NCBI GenBank assembly: GCA_002449695.1
Contig: DJXI01000024.1
Location: 65,956-129,955, forward strand
Reading direction: 5' to 3'
Source: Verrucomicrobia bacterium UBA7008
GTDB taxonomy: Bacteria; Verrucomicrobiota; Kiritimatiellia; RFP12; UBA1067
DNA: 64,000 nucleotides
Shown: piece after piece, positions 17,668 to 27,288 of the stretch
Layout of the letters: the number at the start of each line of letters is the position of its first letter
How positions within the stretch are numbered: position 1 is the first letter of the stretch
Notes under the pieces: model-generated
Told to the model about the DNA's origin: nothing
Database searches by the model: none
What the model saw: only the letters and a program-made list of their open reading frames with translations
Position numbers and translations under genes: made by a program

Positions 17668-18470
17668 CAGTCGTCCTCCTCGCCGAACGACAGCACCTTC
17701 GCCGCGCCGAAGCGGTCGATCTTGATGCACAGCCCGCTGTCGGGCGACTTGCCCGCGGGATAGACGTAGACGCGGTGCGGCTCGCAGCGGCCGTTCACCT
17801 CCCAGACGACGCTGACGGGCTCCTGCACGTCGTCGCCCGCCGCCGGCGCCGCCTCGCGCGCGGCGTCCGTCTCGTCCGCCTCCTTCTCTGTGGCGGATTT
17901 CGTCGACTCCTTGTAGAGGCCGAGGAGCGCGTCGACGTTCGAGAACGCGGAGATCATCGAACGCGACTTCTCCTCGTTCTGCTCCACCTCGATAAGCTCG
18001 TCCGCCATCTTCACCTGGATGGCCATGCCCTTAACGACATCGGCCGCGATCGGCTCAAAAAGGATGTCCTCGATCGCCTGGCCGCCGCCCGCGCCGTCTT
18101 CCGCGCCCGCGCCGTCGCCCGATTCGGCCGCCGCGGCCGTGCCGTTCGGATCGGCGAGGTTCACCCGCTCGCCCGACAGCGTCTCCGCCTCCGTCACCGA
18201 CGAGCCGCTGAAGATGCGCGCCGAGGTGATCTCCACCTTGGCGCACGTCTCGCCGTCGACGGTGACGGTCGAGTACGACAGGACGCACGGCTGCTGGGTG
18301 ACGAGCGCGGTCGAACGCGCCTGGCGGATCGTCGCGAAGATGTCGCGCGTCGCGCCGCGCGTGCGGGCCGCGCCCTGGCCGGCGCCGAGGCTGACCACGC
18401 CCGCCGTCACCATGATGCCGATGATGGCGACGATGGCGAGCAGTTCAATGAGGGTGAAGGCGCGGCGCAC
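17667..18470 (-). CDS. gspH: Type II secretion minor pseudopilin GspH-like
   Basis: The protein has 267 residues. The leader MRRA is followed by FTLIELLAIVAIIGIMV; the residue before the cleavage site is Ala rather than Gly. GTG start directly abutting the gspG stop. It is longer than usual GspH because of a low-complexity Ala/Glu/Asp-rich insertion at about residues 110-225 (GDGAGAEDGAGGG, EEKSRSM, KEADETDAAREAAPAAGDD). The end strand KIDRFGAAKVL matches the typical GspH end. Role: minor pseudopilin at the base of the tip. Confidence 0.75.
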   Translation of the reverse strand: MRRAFTLIELLAIVAIIGIMVTAGVVSLGAGQGAARTRGATRDIFATIRQARSTALVTQQPCVLSYSTVTVDGETCAKVEITSARIFSGSSVTEAETLSGERVNLADPNGTAAAAESGDGAGAEDGAGGGQAIEDILFEPIAADVVKGMAIQVKMADELIEVEQNEEKSRSMISAFSNVDALLGLYKESTKSATEKEADETDAAREAAPAAGDDVQEPVSVVWEVNGRCEPHRVYVYPAGKSPDSGLCIKIDRFGAAKVLSFGEEDD

Positions 18471-18899
18471 TTAGTTCGACGACTTCGCGACCTTGTCGCT
18501 GCGGATGTCGTCCTCGGTGCCGAAGTCGCCGTCGGGGCCCGCCGAGATGACGGCGAACTTCTTGCCGTTCTTCTCGTACTTGTATTCGGTGCCCCACGGA
18601 TCCTCGAGCGCGCCTTCGCCGCCGTCGAGGACCGGCTCGTCGTCGCCCTTGGCCTCGATGAGCGCGTTGAGGTCGCTCGGGTACTTCTTGTACTGAAGGT
18701 AGTAGTTCGTCACGGCCGCCTTGATGTTGTTGACGGCTTCCTTCGCGGCGGTCACCTTGGCCTTTTCGAGGTTGGACGTGATGTTCATCACCGCGACCGT
18801 GCCCAGGATGCCGATGATCGCGACCGCGACCAGAATCTCAATCAGCGTGAAGCCCGCGCGCAGTGCGGCGGCGACCGACTTTTCCTCGTTGCTCTTCAT
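18471..18899 (-). CDS. gspG: Type II secretion major pseudopilin
   Basis: The protein has 142 residues. The leader is MKSNEEKSVAAALRAG and the mature start is FTLIEILVAVAIIGILGTVA with Glu5. The GspG body includes YYLQYKKYPSDLNALI, DPWGTEYKYEKNGKKFAVISAGPDG and GTEDDI, the calcium-binding region typical of GspG. It is the first gene of the gspGHIJK-rluD operon. AAGGAGCAACGAA precedes the ATG. The promoter at 18932-18961 is a good sigma-70 match. Confidence 0.92.
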   Translation of the reverse strand: MKSNEEKSVAAALRAGFTLIEILVAVAIIGILGTVAVMNITSNLEKAKVTAAKEAVNNIKAAVTNYYLQYKKYPSDLNALIEAKGDDEPVLDGGEGALEDPWGTEYKYEKNGKKFAVISAGPDGDFGTEDDIRSDKVAKSSN

Positions 18900-18931
18900 T
18901 TCGTTGCTCCTTAGATTAGCTGTTGAGGGAA

Positions 18932-18961
18932 ATTATACCATTTTTCCGCCCCCGCCGTCAA
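18932..18961 (-). promoter_or_regulatory. Promoter of the gspG operon
   Basis: Minus strand TTGACG (18956-18961), 18-bp spacer, TATAAT (18932-18937) with an extended TGG. Confidence 0.75.
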
Positions 18962-18976
18962 AATCGCCTGGGGGCG

Positions 18977-19042
18977 TCTAGAAGTCTAGAATCCTAGATG
19001 CCTCGAATCCTAGGCCCCATGAGCGGCTCCCGGAGCCGCGCG
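18977..19042. repeat. CTAG-rich element and hairpin between gspG and aspS
   Basis: Four CTAG tetramers occur in 36 bp (18978, 18986, 18994, 19010), with TCTAGAATCCTAGA-type part-palindromes. They are followed by GCGGCTC-CCG-GAGCCGC, a 7-bp stem at about 19024-19040. It lies between divergent genes, so a terminator role is unlikely. Confidence 0.7.
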
Positions 19043-19076
19043 CCGCCCCTTCGACGCCCCCGCTGCACCGAATTTA

Positions 19077-19085
19077 TGATATACT
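19077..19085 (+). promoter_or_regulatory. Extended -10 promoter of aspS
   Basis: TGATATACT, 28 nt before the ATG. The leader holds GGAGAAGAAAG as the ribosome site. Confidence 0.7.
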
Positions 19086-19113
19086 ATATGGCTAAATTTG
19101 GAGAAGAAAGAAA

Positions 19114-20916
19114 ATGCATCCCTATCGTACGCATACCTGCAATGAGCTCCGCGCCTCCGACGCGGGCAAAACCGTTCGACTGTCCGGCTGGATGTTCCGC
19201 CTCAGGGACCACGGCGGCATCCTCTTCGTGGACCTGCGCGACCACTACGGCCTGACGCAGATCGTCGTCCACCCGTCGCGCAGCTTCTTCGGCCTCGTCG
19301 AAAAGGCCCACCTCGAATCCGTCATCACCGTGACGGGCGAAGTGAAGCTGCGCACGCCCGACACGATCAATCCCGACCTGCCCACCGGCGAGATCGAGAT
19401 CGAGGCGAACGAACTCGTGATGGAGTCCGCCTCGCAGGTGACGCCGCTCTACATCCCCGACGAAAAGGCCGACGAGTCCGAGGACGTGCGCCTCCAGTAC
19501 CGCTTCCTCGACCTCCGCCGCGAGAAGCTCCACAAGAACATCATCCTGCGTTCGCAGGTCATCCGCTTCCTGCGCGAGAAAATGTGGGAGAAAGGCTTCA
19601 ACGAGTTCCAGACGCCGATCCTCACGGCCTCGTCGCCCGAGGGCGCGCGCGACTATCTCGTGCCGAGCCGCATCCACCGCGGCATGTTCTACGCGTTGCC
19701 GCAGGCGCCGCAGATGTTCAAGCAGCTCCTGATGGTCTCGGGCTTCGACAAGTACTTCCAGATCGCGCCGTGCTTCCGCGACGAGGCCGCGCGCGCGGAC
19801 CGCTCGCCGGGCGAGTTCTACCAGATGGACATCGAGATGAGCTACGTCACGCAGGACGAGATCTTCGCCGTCGTCGAAGACGTCGTCTCCGCGACGTTCA
19901 GGAAGTTCTCGACGTGGGACTGCAACGCCGCGCCGTGGCCGCGCATCAAGTACCGCGACGCGATGATGACGTACGGCAGCGACAAGCCGGATCTGCGCAA
20001 TCCGCTGAAGTGGATCAACATGTCCGACTTCTTCGCGAAGGCCGACTTCAAGGCGTTCGCCGCGTGCGTCGCGAACGGCGGGCTCGTCAAGGGCCTCCTC
20101 GTCAAGGGCATCGTCGGCGTCGAGACGCGCACGTGGTTCGACAAGCGCGAGCACTTCGTCAAGGAGAACGGCGGCAAGGGCCTCGGCTACATCTCCTGGA
20201 CGAAGGAAGGCGAGCTCAAGGGCCCGATCGCGAAGTTCCTCTCGGCCGATCAGCTCGAGGAGATGAAGCAGCTCGCCGGCATGGAGCCGGGCGACGCGCT
20301 CTTCTTCATGGCGGCGGACGTCGACGAGTGCAACCGCCTCTCGGGGCTCGTGCGCACGGATATCGCCGACCACCTGACGAACGACATCCGCGAGAAGAAC
20401 TGCTACAGGTTCTGCTGGATCGTCGACTTCCCGTTCTTCGAGAAGGATCCCGAGACGGGCAAGATCATCTTTTCGCACAACCCCTTCTCGATGCCGCAGG
20501 GCGGGCTGGAGGCGCTGAACACCAAGGATCCGCTGACGATCGAGGCGTACCAGTACGACGTCGTCTGCAACGGCATCGAGCTCTCCTCGGGCGCGATCCG
20601 CAACCATCAGGTCGAGGTGATGTACAAGGCGTTCGAGATCGCGGGCTACACGAAGGAGGATGTCGTCAAGAAGTTCGGCGCCCTCCACCGCGCGTTCCAG
20701 TTCGGCGCGCCGCCGCACGGCGGCATTGCGCCGGGCGTCGACCGCATGGTGATGCTCCTCACCGACACGCCCAACATCCGCGAGGTGATCGCGTTCCCGA
20801 TGAACCAGAAGGCGCAGGACCTTCTGATGGGCGCGCCCAACTACGTCACCGAGCAGCAGCTGCGCGAACTGCACATCAAGATCCGCGGCACGGGCAGCGA
20901 AGTCGCGGCGAACTAA
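19114..20916 (+). CDS. aspS: Aspartate--tRNA ligase
   Basis: The protein has 600 residues, bacterial-type AspRS of class II. The N-terminal OB anticodon-binding domain ([25 protein letters not shown]) is followed by a class II core with [25 protein letters not shown] motif 1 and motif 2 in [19 protein letters not shown]. An inserted GAD domain follows at about 290-410, and motif 3 is [16 protein letters not shown]. It charges tRNA-Asp. It is the only housekeeping gene on the plus strand here. Its last 4 bp overlap the convergent ftsI stop. Confidence 0.97.
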   Translation: MHPYRTHTCNELRASDAGKTVRLSGWMFRLRDHGGILFVDLRDHYGLTQIVVHPSRSFFGLVEKAHLESVITVTGEVKLRTPDTINPDLPTGEIEIEANELVMESASQVTPLYIPDEKADESEDVRLQYRFLDLRREKLHKNIILRSQVIRFLREKMWEKGFNEFQTPILTASSPEGARDYLVPSRIHRGMFYALPQAPQMFKQLLMVSGFDKYFQIAPCFRDEAARADRSPGEFYQMDIEMSYVTQDEIFAVVEDVVSATFRKFSTWDCNAAPWPRIKYRDAMMTYGSDKPDLRNPLKWINMSDFFAKADFKAFAACVANGGLVKGLLVKGIVGVETRTWFDKREHFVKENGGKGLGYISWTKEGELKGPIAKFLSADQLEEMKQLAGMEPGDALFFMAADVDECNRLSGLVRTDIADHLTNDIREKNCYRFCWIVDFPFFEKDPETGKIIFSHNPFSMPQGGLEALNTKDPLTIEAYQYDVVCNGIELSSGAIRNHQVEVMYKAFEIAGYTKEDVVKKFGALHRAFQFGAPPHGGIAPGVDRMVMLLTDTPNIREVIAFPMNQKAQDLLMGAPNYVTEQQLRELHIKIRGTGSEVAAN

Positions 20917-22751
20917 GCGCCGCGGCTGTCCATGATCTTGTCGAACTCGTCGTCGATGCCCTCGGGGACTTCCTCGGGCCTGTCGGGTTCGACGGCCAGG
21001 TAGCGCAGCGCGGCGGTCGTGATCCGCTTGAAGACGGGTCCCGCCGAGTTGCCGCCCTGGTGGTAAAGTTCCTTCGTATCGAAGTCGAGCGTCACCAGCA
21101 CGACGATGCGCGGCGGCACCGGCTCTTCATCCTCGGGATGGCGCTTGACGACGCCCGACGGCACGATGCCGCAGAACGTCGCGCGGTAGAGCCCGGGAAT
21201 GTAGCCGCGCCTGCCCGCCGACTTCTGCGCCGTGCCCGTCTTGCCCGCGATCGAATAGCCGCGGATCGCCGCGCGCCGCGCCGTGCCGCCGTTCGCGGCG
21301 ACGCCGAGCATCATCTCGCGCACCGTCCGCGCCGTCTCCGGCTTGACGGGGCGGCCCAGCACCTCCGGCTTGTGGCGGTAGCGTTCGCCGCCGTCCGCGT
21401 CGACGATCTTCTCGATGAGATACGGCTTCATCCGCACGCCGTCGTTCGCGATCGCCTGGTACGCCGACGCGAGCTGGAGCGCGGTGACGGAGATCGCCTG
21501 GCCGATCGGCGCGCGGCTGCGCGTGGCGAGGTCCCAGTCCGTCGTGCCGCGGATCGGACGCGGCAGGATGCCGCATTCCTCGCCCGGCAGCTCGATGCCC
21601 GTGCGCGCGCCGAAGCCGAACGATTTGAAATAGCCGCCCAGCACCTTCTGACCGAGATCGAAGCCGAGCTTGCCCATGACGATGTTCGATGAATGGACGA
21701 TCGCGTCCGTCACCGTCATGCGCGGCTCCCAGACGTGCGAGCCGTCGCCCGGCAGCCGGTAGTAGCCGTCCTCGTGGCGGTCGGTGGAATAGAGCGAATC
21801 GGGGCGGACGCGGCCCGTGTCGATGCCGGCCGCCGCGGTGATGACCTTCATGACGCTGCCGGGCTCGTACGTGTAGTTCGTCACGCGGTTGATGCGCGCG
21901 GACTCCGTCGCCTTGCCGTAGGCGAGCGGGTGGAAGTCCGGGAGCGACGCCATCGCCAGCACGGCCGCCGTCTGCGCGTCGAGAATGACGCACCAGCCGG
22001 AGCCCGCGTGAAACTGCTTCAGTCCGTCCGCAAGGCCCGTTTCGACCTCGTACTGGAGATTGTGGTCGATCGTCAGGTGAAGGTCCGCGCCCGGGATCGG
22101 CGCGACCTTCTCGATGCGCTTGTCGTAGAGCTCGCGCCCGCGCGCGTCGCGCTTGCCGCGCACGAGGCCCGGCACGCCCGCGAGCTCGGAATTGAACTTG
22201 AGCTCCAGCCCCGCCGACGCGTCGCCCTGCGTGTTGACGGAGCCGAGCACGTGCGAGAGAAAGCGGCCGTGCAGGTACTGGCGGATCTGCCGGTCTTCGA
22301 TCGCGACGCCCGCGACGAGGTGCGAATCGGCGAGCACGCGGTGCGCCTCGGGGTCGGTCGACTGCGCGAGATACTGGTAGCGCTTCGACGGGTTCGCCGC
22401 CATCGCCTTGACCTTCCGATAGTCGAGCCCCAGCGCGTCCGCGATCGTGCGCACGATCGCCGCCGGCTTGCGGCGCGGCTCGCCGCGCTTGCGCACGACG
22501 GCGTTGGTGAGCGCCACGGGATCGAGATGGTATTCCCAGACCGGCACCGACTTGACGAGCGGATACGCCGCGCCGCTCGCGTCGTAGATCGATCCGCGGC
22601 GGCCCGGCAGCTTCGATTCGAACTCGTAGCGCGGGGCGGTGACGTCGGCGTCGACGTGCGAGCGGATCAGCTTCTGCGACACGAATGCGGCGAAGCCGAC
22701 CAGACCGACGACCGGCAGCCAGAAACGCCAATTCTCGCCGCGCATCGTCAT
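20913..22751 (-). CDS. ftsI: Division-type peptidoglycan transpeptidase (PBP3/FtsI)
   Basis: The protein has 612 residues. An N-terminal membrane anchor ([19 protein letters not shown]) is followed by the non-catalytic PBP dimerisation region ([37 protein letters not shown]). The transpeptidase domain has SVMK in [14 protein letters not shown] (catalytic Ser), SSN in [12 protein letters not shown] and KTG in [10 protein letters not shown]. It cross-links septal peptidoglycan. The position after ftsL in an mraZ-rsmH-ftsL-ftsI cluster supports FtsI. There is no PASTA domain. The start is the first ATG 7 bp after the ftsL stop; the ATG two codons later is equally possible. Confidence 0.93.
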   Translation of the reverse strand: MTMRGENWRFWLPVVGLVGFAAFVSQKLIRSHVDADVTAPRYEFESKLPGRRGSIYDASGAAYPLVKSVPVWEYHLDPVALTNAVVRKRGEPRRKPAAIVRTIADALGLDYRKVKAMAANPSKRYQYLAQSTDPEAHRVLADSHLVAGVAIEDRQIRQYLHGRFLSHVLGSVNTQGDASAGLELKFNSELAGVPGLVRGKRDARGRELYDKRIEKVAPIPGADLHLTIDHNLQYEVETGLADGLKQFHAGSGWCVILDAQTAAVLAMASLPDFHPLAYGKATESARINRVTNYTYEPGSVMKVITAAAGIDTGRVRPDSLYSTDRHEDGYYRLPGDGSHVWEPRMTVTDAIVHSSNIVMGKLGFDLGQKVLGGYFKSFGFGARTGIELPGEECGILPRPIRGTTDWDLATRSRAPIGQAISVTALQLASAYQAIANDGVRMKPYLIEKIVDADGGERYRHKPEVLGRPVKPETARTVREMMLGVAANGGTARRAAIRGYSIAGKTGTAQKSAGRRGYIPGLYRATFCGIVPSGVVKRHPEDEEPVPPRIVVLVTLDFDTKELYHQGGNSAGPVFKRITTAALRYLAVEPDRPEEVPEGIDDEFDKIMDSRGA

Positions 22752-22758
22752 CGGGCGG

Positions 22759-23169
22759 CTAGCGGCGCGGGGCGGTGCGGCCGACGGACGCGGTCGCGCC
22801 CGCGCGCGAACGCATCGCCGCGCGCGCGACGGAGATCTGGCCGACGGCGGGCTCGCCCGCCGCGGTCATGCGGACGACCTGCGACGACTTGTGGTAGTGC
22901 ATCGACATCCCGTTGTCGCGCAGCGCCGCCTCCAGCCGGCGCGGCGTCTTCATCTCCTCCCAGCGCGACTCTTCCCTCCGCCGCGCGTCCTCCAGCCGGC
23001 TCAGCGCCTTCTCCTTCTCGCCGATCGACTTCATCAGATGACTGCAGTTCGACGCCGCGAGCAGGTTGAGGATGACCATGATGAACAGCGAGAACATCAC
23101 GGCCCCGATGTGCATCGACTGCACCGCGATGACCGACATCCGCTTCGACATCTTGCGGTTCTTGCGCAT
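22759..23169 (-). CDS. ftsL: FtsL-like cell division protein
   Basis: The protein has 136 residues with a basic N-terminus (MRKNRKMSKRM), one membrane helix (MHIGAVMFSLFIMVILNLLAA) and a charged coiled coil (MKSIGEKEKALSRLEDARRR). This is the size and topology of FtsL. A C-terminal Ala/Arg-rich tail has no clear fold. The call rests mostly on position between rsmH and ftsI, because FtsL sequences diverge strongly. Confidence 0.75.
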   Translation of the reverse strand: MRKNRKMSKRMSVIAVQSMHIGAVMFSLFIMVILNLLAASNCSHLMKSIGEKEKALSRLEDARRREESRWEEMKTPRRLEAALRDNGMSMHYHKSSQVVRMTAAGEPAVGQISVARAAMRSRAGATASVGRTAPRR

Positions 23170-23172
23170 CCT

Positions 23173-24114
23173 TCAGTTCCTTTCCTTTTCGATGACGCGG
23201 AGCTTCGCGCTGCGCGCCCTCGGGTTGCTCTTTGTTTCAAAATCCGTTGCGACGACCGCCCTGCGCGTCACCGCCGTCGCGCGCGGCGCCGCGCCTTCCC
23301 ACCGTTCGCCCCCCTGCTGGAGCGACACGTTCCGCCCGACATGCGCGGCGAAGAAGCGCTTGACCATCCGGTCCGACAGCGACTCGAACGTGATCACCGC
23401 GAACCGTCCGCCGCCCTTCAGGAGCCGGAGGCCGCCGTCGAGCGCCCGTTCCAGCTCCCCCAGCTCGTCGTTCACCGCCATGCGCAGCGCCTGGAAGACC
23501 CGCGTCGCCGGGTGGTGCGCGCCGTGCCGTCCGACCGTCCGCGCCACCAGATCCGCCAGCTCCGCCGTCGTCGCGATCGCGTGCGCCGTCCGCGCCTTCT
23601 CGATCGCGCGCGCGATCCGCCGCGCATCCCGCTCCTCGCCCAGCTCGCGGAAGATCGCCTCCAGCCGTTCCGCGCTTTCGCCGTTCACCAGGTCCGCGGC
23701 GGTCACGCCGCCCGACCGATCCATCCGCATGTCAAGGGGTCCGTCCCTGAGAAAGCTGAAGCCACGTCCGGCCTCATCCAGCTGAGGACTTGAGACACCC
23801 AGATCCAGCAAGATTCCATCGACATCCTCCCATCCGTTTTCCCGTGCGACCCGTTCGAGATCGCCGTGGTTGCCCTTCGCGACCGTCAGTCCCTTGAAGC
23901 GGTCCGGCTCGGCCTGCACCTGCGCCGCCACCTCGCGGAGCGCCTGGTCGTCGCGATCGATCCCCAGCACCTCCCCGCCCCGGGCCAGAATCTCGCGCGT
24001 GTGGCCGGCCCGCCCGAGTGTGCCGTCCACGTACCGTCCGCCGGCGCGAACGCCGAGCGCGTCGATCGTCTCTTTCAGAAGGACAGGAACGTGGCTCGCG
24101 ATCGTGCTTTCCAT
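23173..24114 (-). CDS. rsmH: 16S rRNA m4C1402 methyltransferase
   Basis: The protein has 313 residues. It begins HVPVLLKETIDAL, as in MraW/RsmH. The SAM-binding site is VDGTLGRAGHTREIL and GEVLGIDRDDQAL. DGILLDLGVSSPQLDEAGRGFSF spans the family signature, and further family motifs are RVFQALRMAVNDEL and VITFESLSDRMVKRFF. It follows mraZ by 15 bp and precedes ftsL by 3 bp. Confidence 0.96.
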   Translation of the reverse strand: MESTIASHVPVLLKETIDALGVRAGGRYVDGTLGRAGHTREILARGGEVLGIDRDDQALREVAAQVQAEPDRFKGLTVAKGNHGDLERVARENGWEDVDGILLDLGVSSPQLDEAGRGFSFLRDGPLDMRMDRSGGVTAADLVNGESAERLEAIFRELGEERDARRIARAIEKARTAHAIATTAELADLVARTVGRHGAHHPATRVFQALRMAVNDELGELERALDGGLRLLKGGGRFAVITFESLSDRMVKRFFAAHVGRNVSLQQGGERWEGAAPRATAVTRRAVVATDFETKSNPRARSAKLRVIEKERN

Positions 24115-24129
24115 CTTCCCGTCCCTCCG

Positions 24130-24615
24130 CTAGAAACCGGCCGATTCCAGCGCCGCGTCGAGCGCGGACTGTTCGACCTTGTCCTCCGGCGCGAGCGCCT
24201 TCGGATCCCAGAGCTTCACCATGCGGACCGAACCCACCATCGCGACCGTCGTCGTCAAGTTCGCAAACTGAAGGAGCTTGTCGCAGACGCGGATTCGACC
24301 CTGGCTGTCCAAGGTCAGCTGCTCGGAGTTGGCGCCGATCGTCTGAAGCGCCGCGTTGAGCGCCGGATCAAAGAGCGCTTTTTCGCGAAGCTTCTCAAGC
24401 CGCGCCTCCATCTCCGCCCGGGGGATGAGATTGAGGCACCGCTCCTTGCGGTCGGGCATCACGTAGACGTACTCCGGATTGCCCATCACCGCGCGCCATC
24501 CCGACGGAATGGTGAAGCGCTTCTTGGGATCCATCGCGTAGTCGTAGCGTCCGACAAGAACGCCCGAACTCGCGGGAGTCGACAACGCGACACTCTGGCT
24601 GCCTACCTTTGACAT
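24130..24615 (-). CDS. mraZ: Division/cell-wall cluster regulator MraZ
   Basis: The protein has 161 residues with two MraZ/AbrB-like repeats: GRYDYAMDPKKRFTIPSGWR and LTLDSQGRIRVCDKLLQFA. It usually binds TGGG repeats upstream of its own operon; only one clear GTGGGG is seen in the short promoter region here. There is an N-terminal extension of about 18 residues and a C-terminal extension of about 15. The -10 box ends 11 nt before the ATG, so the leader is minimal. Confidence 0.93.
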   Translation of the reverse strand: MSKVGSQSVALSTPASSGVLVGRYDYAMDPKKRFTIPSGWRAVMGNPEYVYVMPDRKERCLNLIPRAEMEARLEKLREKALFDPALNAALQTIGANSEQLTLDSQGRIRVCDKLLQFANLTTTVAMVGSVRMVKLWDPKALAPEDKVEQSALDAALESAGF

Positions 24616-24626
24616 TTTGTGACACT

Positions 24627-24655
24627 ATTATACACTTTTCCCCACCGCGTTGCAA
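24627..24655 (-). promoter_or_regulatory. Promoter of the mraZ cluster
   Basis: Minus strand TTGCAA (24650-24655), 17-bp spacer containing GTGGGG, then TATAAT (24627-24632), 11 nt from the mraZ ATG. The GTGGGG in the spacer is a possible single MraZ half site. Confidence 0.7.
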
Positions 24656-24683
24656 CAGGAAAGTGAGATAAAAATTTATCATC

Positions 24684-24717
24684 AAAAATTAGTCGCTAAA
24701 TAGATAAAATTAGCAAC
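24684..24717 (-). terminator. Intrinsic terminator of the dnaX-comF operon
   Basis: Minus strand GTTGCTAA (24710-24717), a 10-nt loop, TTAGCGAC (24692-24699): an 8-bp stem with one G-T pair, followed by TAATTTTTG. It starts right at the comF stop. Confidence 0.8.
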
Positions 24718-25431
24718 TTATAAAATGCTTCGCGCCAGCGTCGCAGCCCAGACGCGCGCGGCACCGGCCGCCTTCAGCGTCTTCGCCGCCTCCGAAAGTG
24801 TCGCGCCCGTCGTCAGAATATCGTCCACGACGAGCACCGTGCGGCCGCGGATCCATTCGGCGCGGCGGACGGCGAACGTCCCCTTCACGTTTTCAAACCG
24901 TTCGTCCGCCGCGAGGTCCGACTGGCGGCGCGGCGACCCCTGCCGCGCGAGCACGCGCGCGTCCAGACGCCGGTCGATGCGCCGGGCGAGCTGCCGCGCG
25001 AGGTACACGCAGGGATTGTAGCCGCGGTCCATGCGGTGGAACCAGGTCGTCGGCATCGGCAGCACGACGTCGACGGCCGCGACGTCAAAGCGCGCACGCA
25101 CCGCCGCCTCGAGAAAATCGGCCAAGTCCGCGAGGAGCCACAGGTGGCGGTTGAACTTGTAGCCGAGGATCAGTTCGCGCATCCGCCCCTCGAAGCGCAC
25201 CGCGCTCGCCGCACGGTCGAACGCGGGACGCGCCGCGCGGCAGTCGTCGCACGTGAACTCGTGTGCCGAGTCCTCGATCGCGCGGCCGCAGATCGCGCAC
25301 GCGCCCGTCTGCGCGATGAACGGGACGCGGTTGAGGCAGTCGGCGCAAAGATGACGCCCGGGGCGATCCACCGGGCGTGAACAGACCGCGCACGTGCGCG
25401 GCCAGACCAGATCGAGCAGACGTTCAATCAC
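24718..25431 (-). CDS. comF: ComF-family phosphoribosyltransferase-like protein
   Basis: The protein has 237 residues. The N-terminal zinc-ribbon Cys pairs are CAVCSRPVDRPGRHLCADC and CAICGRAIEDSAHEFTCDDC. The C-terminal PRTase fold ends with VLVVDDILTTGATL. ComF-family proteins act in DNA uptake or related DNA handling. GTG start overlapping the preceding stop by 4 bp (GTGA), so translationally coupled. It is the last gene of the dnaX operon, with an intrinsic terminator directly after. Confidence 0.9.
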   Translation of the reverse strand: MIERLLDLVWPRTCAVCSRPVDRPGRHLCADCLNRVPFIAQTGACAICGRAIEDSAHEFTCDDCRAARPAFDRAASAVRFEGRMRELILGYKFNRHLWLLADLADFLEAAVRARFDVAAVDVVLPMPTTWFHRMDRGYNPCVYLARQLARRIDRRLDARVLARQGSPRRQSDLAADERFENVKGTFAVRRAEWIRGRTVLVVDDILTTGATLSEAAKTLKAAGAARVWAATLARSIL

Positions 25432-26339
25432 GCGCCGAGCAGATTGACGGGATATTCGCCCGCGTCGACGAGCTTCTTGATCTCGGCCATCACGAACGGC
25501 TTGTCCTCGCGGTAGGTGACGCCGAACCAGCTCGATTCCGTCGGCAGCACCTTGCACGTCGCCCGACCCTCCTTGATGAGCTCGTCGACGACGAACGGGA
25601 TGTACCACTCGCTCTTCTCCTTCGCGCCGTTTTCGGCGAGCCACTTCGGGAAGCGCGCCTCCAGCTCCGTGAAGAGGCCGGGCGTGAAGCCCCAGAGGTT
25701 CATCGACACGCGCGCGTCAAGCGGCACCTGGACCGGCGCGGCCGGATCCTCGCGGTTCTCGGCGACGTCGCCCGCCCGGACGAGCTTCGTCATCTCGGTG
25801 ACGCCCTTGAGCGTGCCGTCCGCCGCCACGTCGCAGATGCCGCGCGCGACCGAACCGTTCTCGCTCAGCGTGAGCTCCAGCTTGTAGCCGACCATCGCGA
25901 AACCGAGCGTCGCGCCGTCCGTCGCGTGCGACAGGAACTTCGCGAGCTGCTCGAACGCATCGCGCCCGTAGAAGTCGTCGGCGTTGATGACCGCGAACGG
26001 CTCCTTGACGACGCCGCGCGCCGCGCGCGTTGCGTGGCCCGTGCCCCACGGCTTCGTGCGCCCTTCCGGCACCTTGTACGGCGCGGGCAGGTCGTTGATG
26101 TCCTGGTAGCAGTAGTCGACGGGGATGAGCCCCTCGTACTTCTTGCCGACCTTCTCCTTGAACTCCGCCTCGAAGTCGTGGCGGATGATGAAGACGACCT
26201 TGCCGAAGCCCGCGCGCACCGCGTCGAACACCGAATAGTCGAGGATCGCCTCGCCGCTCGGACCGACGGGATCGACCTGCTTCAGCCCGCCGTAGCGCGA
26301 TCCCATGCCCGCCGCCAGTACGACCAATGTTGGTTTCAT
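25428..26339 (-). CDS. Nucleotidyltransferase (NDP-sugar pyrophosphorylase-like)
   Basis: The protein has 303 residues. The N-terminus MKPTLVVLAAGMGSRYGGLK is the signature loop of nucleoside-triphosphate transferases. A family Asp-Asp motif is in AVINADDFYGRDA. The substrate is not identifiable: the family is widespread as a stand-alone sugar-phosphate nucleotidyltransferase without a firmly assigned sugar. It sits between the SPFH gene and comF in the dnaX operon. Role in cell-envelope sugar activation is inference. Confidence 0.8.
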   Translation of the reverse strand: MKPTLVVLAAGMGSRYGGLKQVDPVGPSGEAILDYSVFDAVRAGFGKVVFIIRHDFEAEFKEKVGKKYEGLIPVDYCYQDINDLPAPYKVPEGRTKPWGTGHATRAARGVVKEPFAVINADDFYGRDAFEQLAKFLSHATDGATLGFAMVGYKLELTLSENGSVARGICDVAADGTLKGVTEMTKLVRAGDVAENREDPAAPVQVPLDARVSMNLWGFTPGLFTELEARFPKWLAENGAKEKSEWYIPFVVDELIKEGRATCKVLPTESSWFGVTYREDKPFVMAEIKKLVDAGEYPVNLLGA

Positions 26340-26372
26340 CTGTTGTTCCCCCTTTGCGTTTTCGTGTGGATG

Positions 26373-27287
26373 TTACGCGTTCTTGATGACGGTCGAACAC
26401 GCCTTGAGCACGCCCGCCACGTCCGCGAGGTTGGCCGGGATGATCATCGTGTTGTTCGTCTTCGCCAGATTGCCGAACTGCGTCAGGTACTGCTGCGCGA
26501 GCTGCATGTTGACCGACTCCGCGCCGCCCTTGCCGGTGATCGCCTCGGCGACCTTCTGGATGCCCGCCGCCTGCGCCTCCGCGACGAGCAGGATCTCCTT
26601 CGCGCGGCCCTCGGCCTCGTTGATCTTGCGCATGCGCTCGCCTTCGGAGAGCGCAATCGCCTCCTGGCGCTCGCCCTCGGCGCGGTTGATCTTCGCCTGG
26701 CGCTCGCCCTCCGACTCCGCGATCATCGCGCGCTTCTCGCGCTCGGCGCGCATCTGCTTCTCCATCGCGTCGCGGATCGTGCGCGGCGGCGTGATGTTCT
26801 TGATCTCGTAGCGCGTCACCTTGATGCCCCACGGATCAGACGCCTTGTCGACGGCCGCGACGATCGCCGCGTTGATCGACGTGCGCTCCTCGAAGCTGCG
26901 GTCGAGGTCGAGCTTGCCCATCTCCGAACGCATCGTCGTCTGCGCGAGCTGCGTCGTCGCGAAGAGGTAGTTGCCGATGCCGTAGCTCGCCTTCGCCGGA
27001 TCCATCACCTGCATGTAGAGGATGCCGTCGACCGACACCGCGATGTTGTCCTTGGTGATGCACTCCTGCGGCGGCACGTCGATCGCCTGCTCCTTGAGCG
27101 TGTGGCGGTAGGCGATCCGGTCGAGGAACGGGATCAGGATGTGGAAGCCCGCGTCGAGCGTGCAGCGGTACTTGCCGAGCCGCTCCACGATGTAGGCCGT
27201 CTTCTGCGGAACGATGACCGCCGTCTTGAGGATTGTCACCAGCACCACGGCGGTGACGATGACGAAGAATACGAGTGCCGGACTCAT
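26373..27287 (-). CDS. SPFH/band 7 membrane protein (QmcA/stomatin-like)
   Basis: The protein has 304 residues. One N-terminal membrane helix (LVFFVIVTAVVLVTILKTAVIV) is followed by the band 7 domain (VPQKTAYIVERLGKYRCTLD, GFHILIPFLDRIAYRHTLKE). A long helical part rich in Glu/Ala/Arg then follows (KRAMIAESEGERQAKINRAE). It probably oligomerises as a scaffold in the cytoplasmic membrane. The preceding gene encodes an NfeD-like protein, the usual partner of this subfamily. Confidence 0.92.
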   Translation of the reverse strand: MSPALVFFVIVTAVVLVTILKTAVIVPQKTAYIVERLGKYRCTLDAGFHILIPFLDRIAYRHTLKEQAIDVPPQECITKDNIAVSVDGILYMQVMDPAKASYGIGNYLFATTQLAQTTMRSEMGKLDLDRSFEERTSINAAIVAAVDKASDPWGIKVTRYEIKNITPPRTIRDAMEKQMRAEREKRAMIAESEGERQAKINRAEGERQEAIALSEGERMRKINEAEGRAKEILLVAEAQAAGIQKVAEAITGKGGAESVNMQLAQQYLTQFGNLAKTNNTMIIPANLADVAGVLKACSTVIKNA

Positions 27288-27288
27288 G

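Noticed and set aside
15138-18899. Considered a type IV pilus minor pilin operon instead of type II secretion
   Set aside because: The order G-H-I-J-K and the GspG calcium-loop region fit type II secretion better. Core secretion genes are not in the window, so a hybrid use cannot be fully excluded.
18977-19042. Considered an intrinsic terminator
   Set aside because: It lies between divergent genes gspG and aspS, so neither transcript ends there, and there is no T-run.
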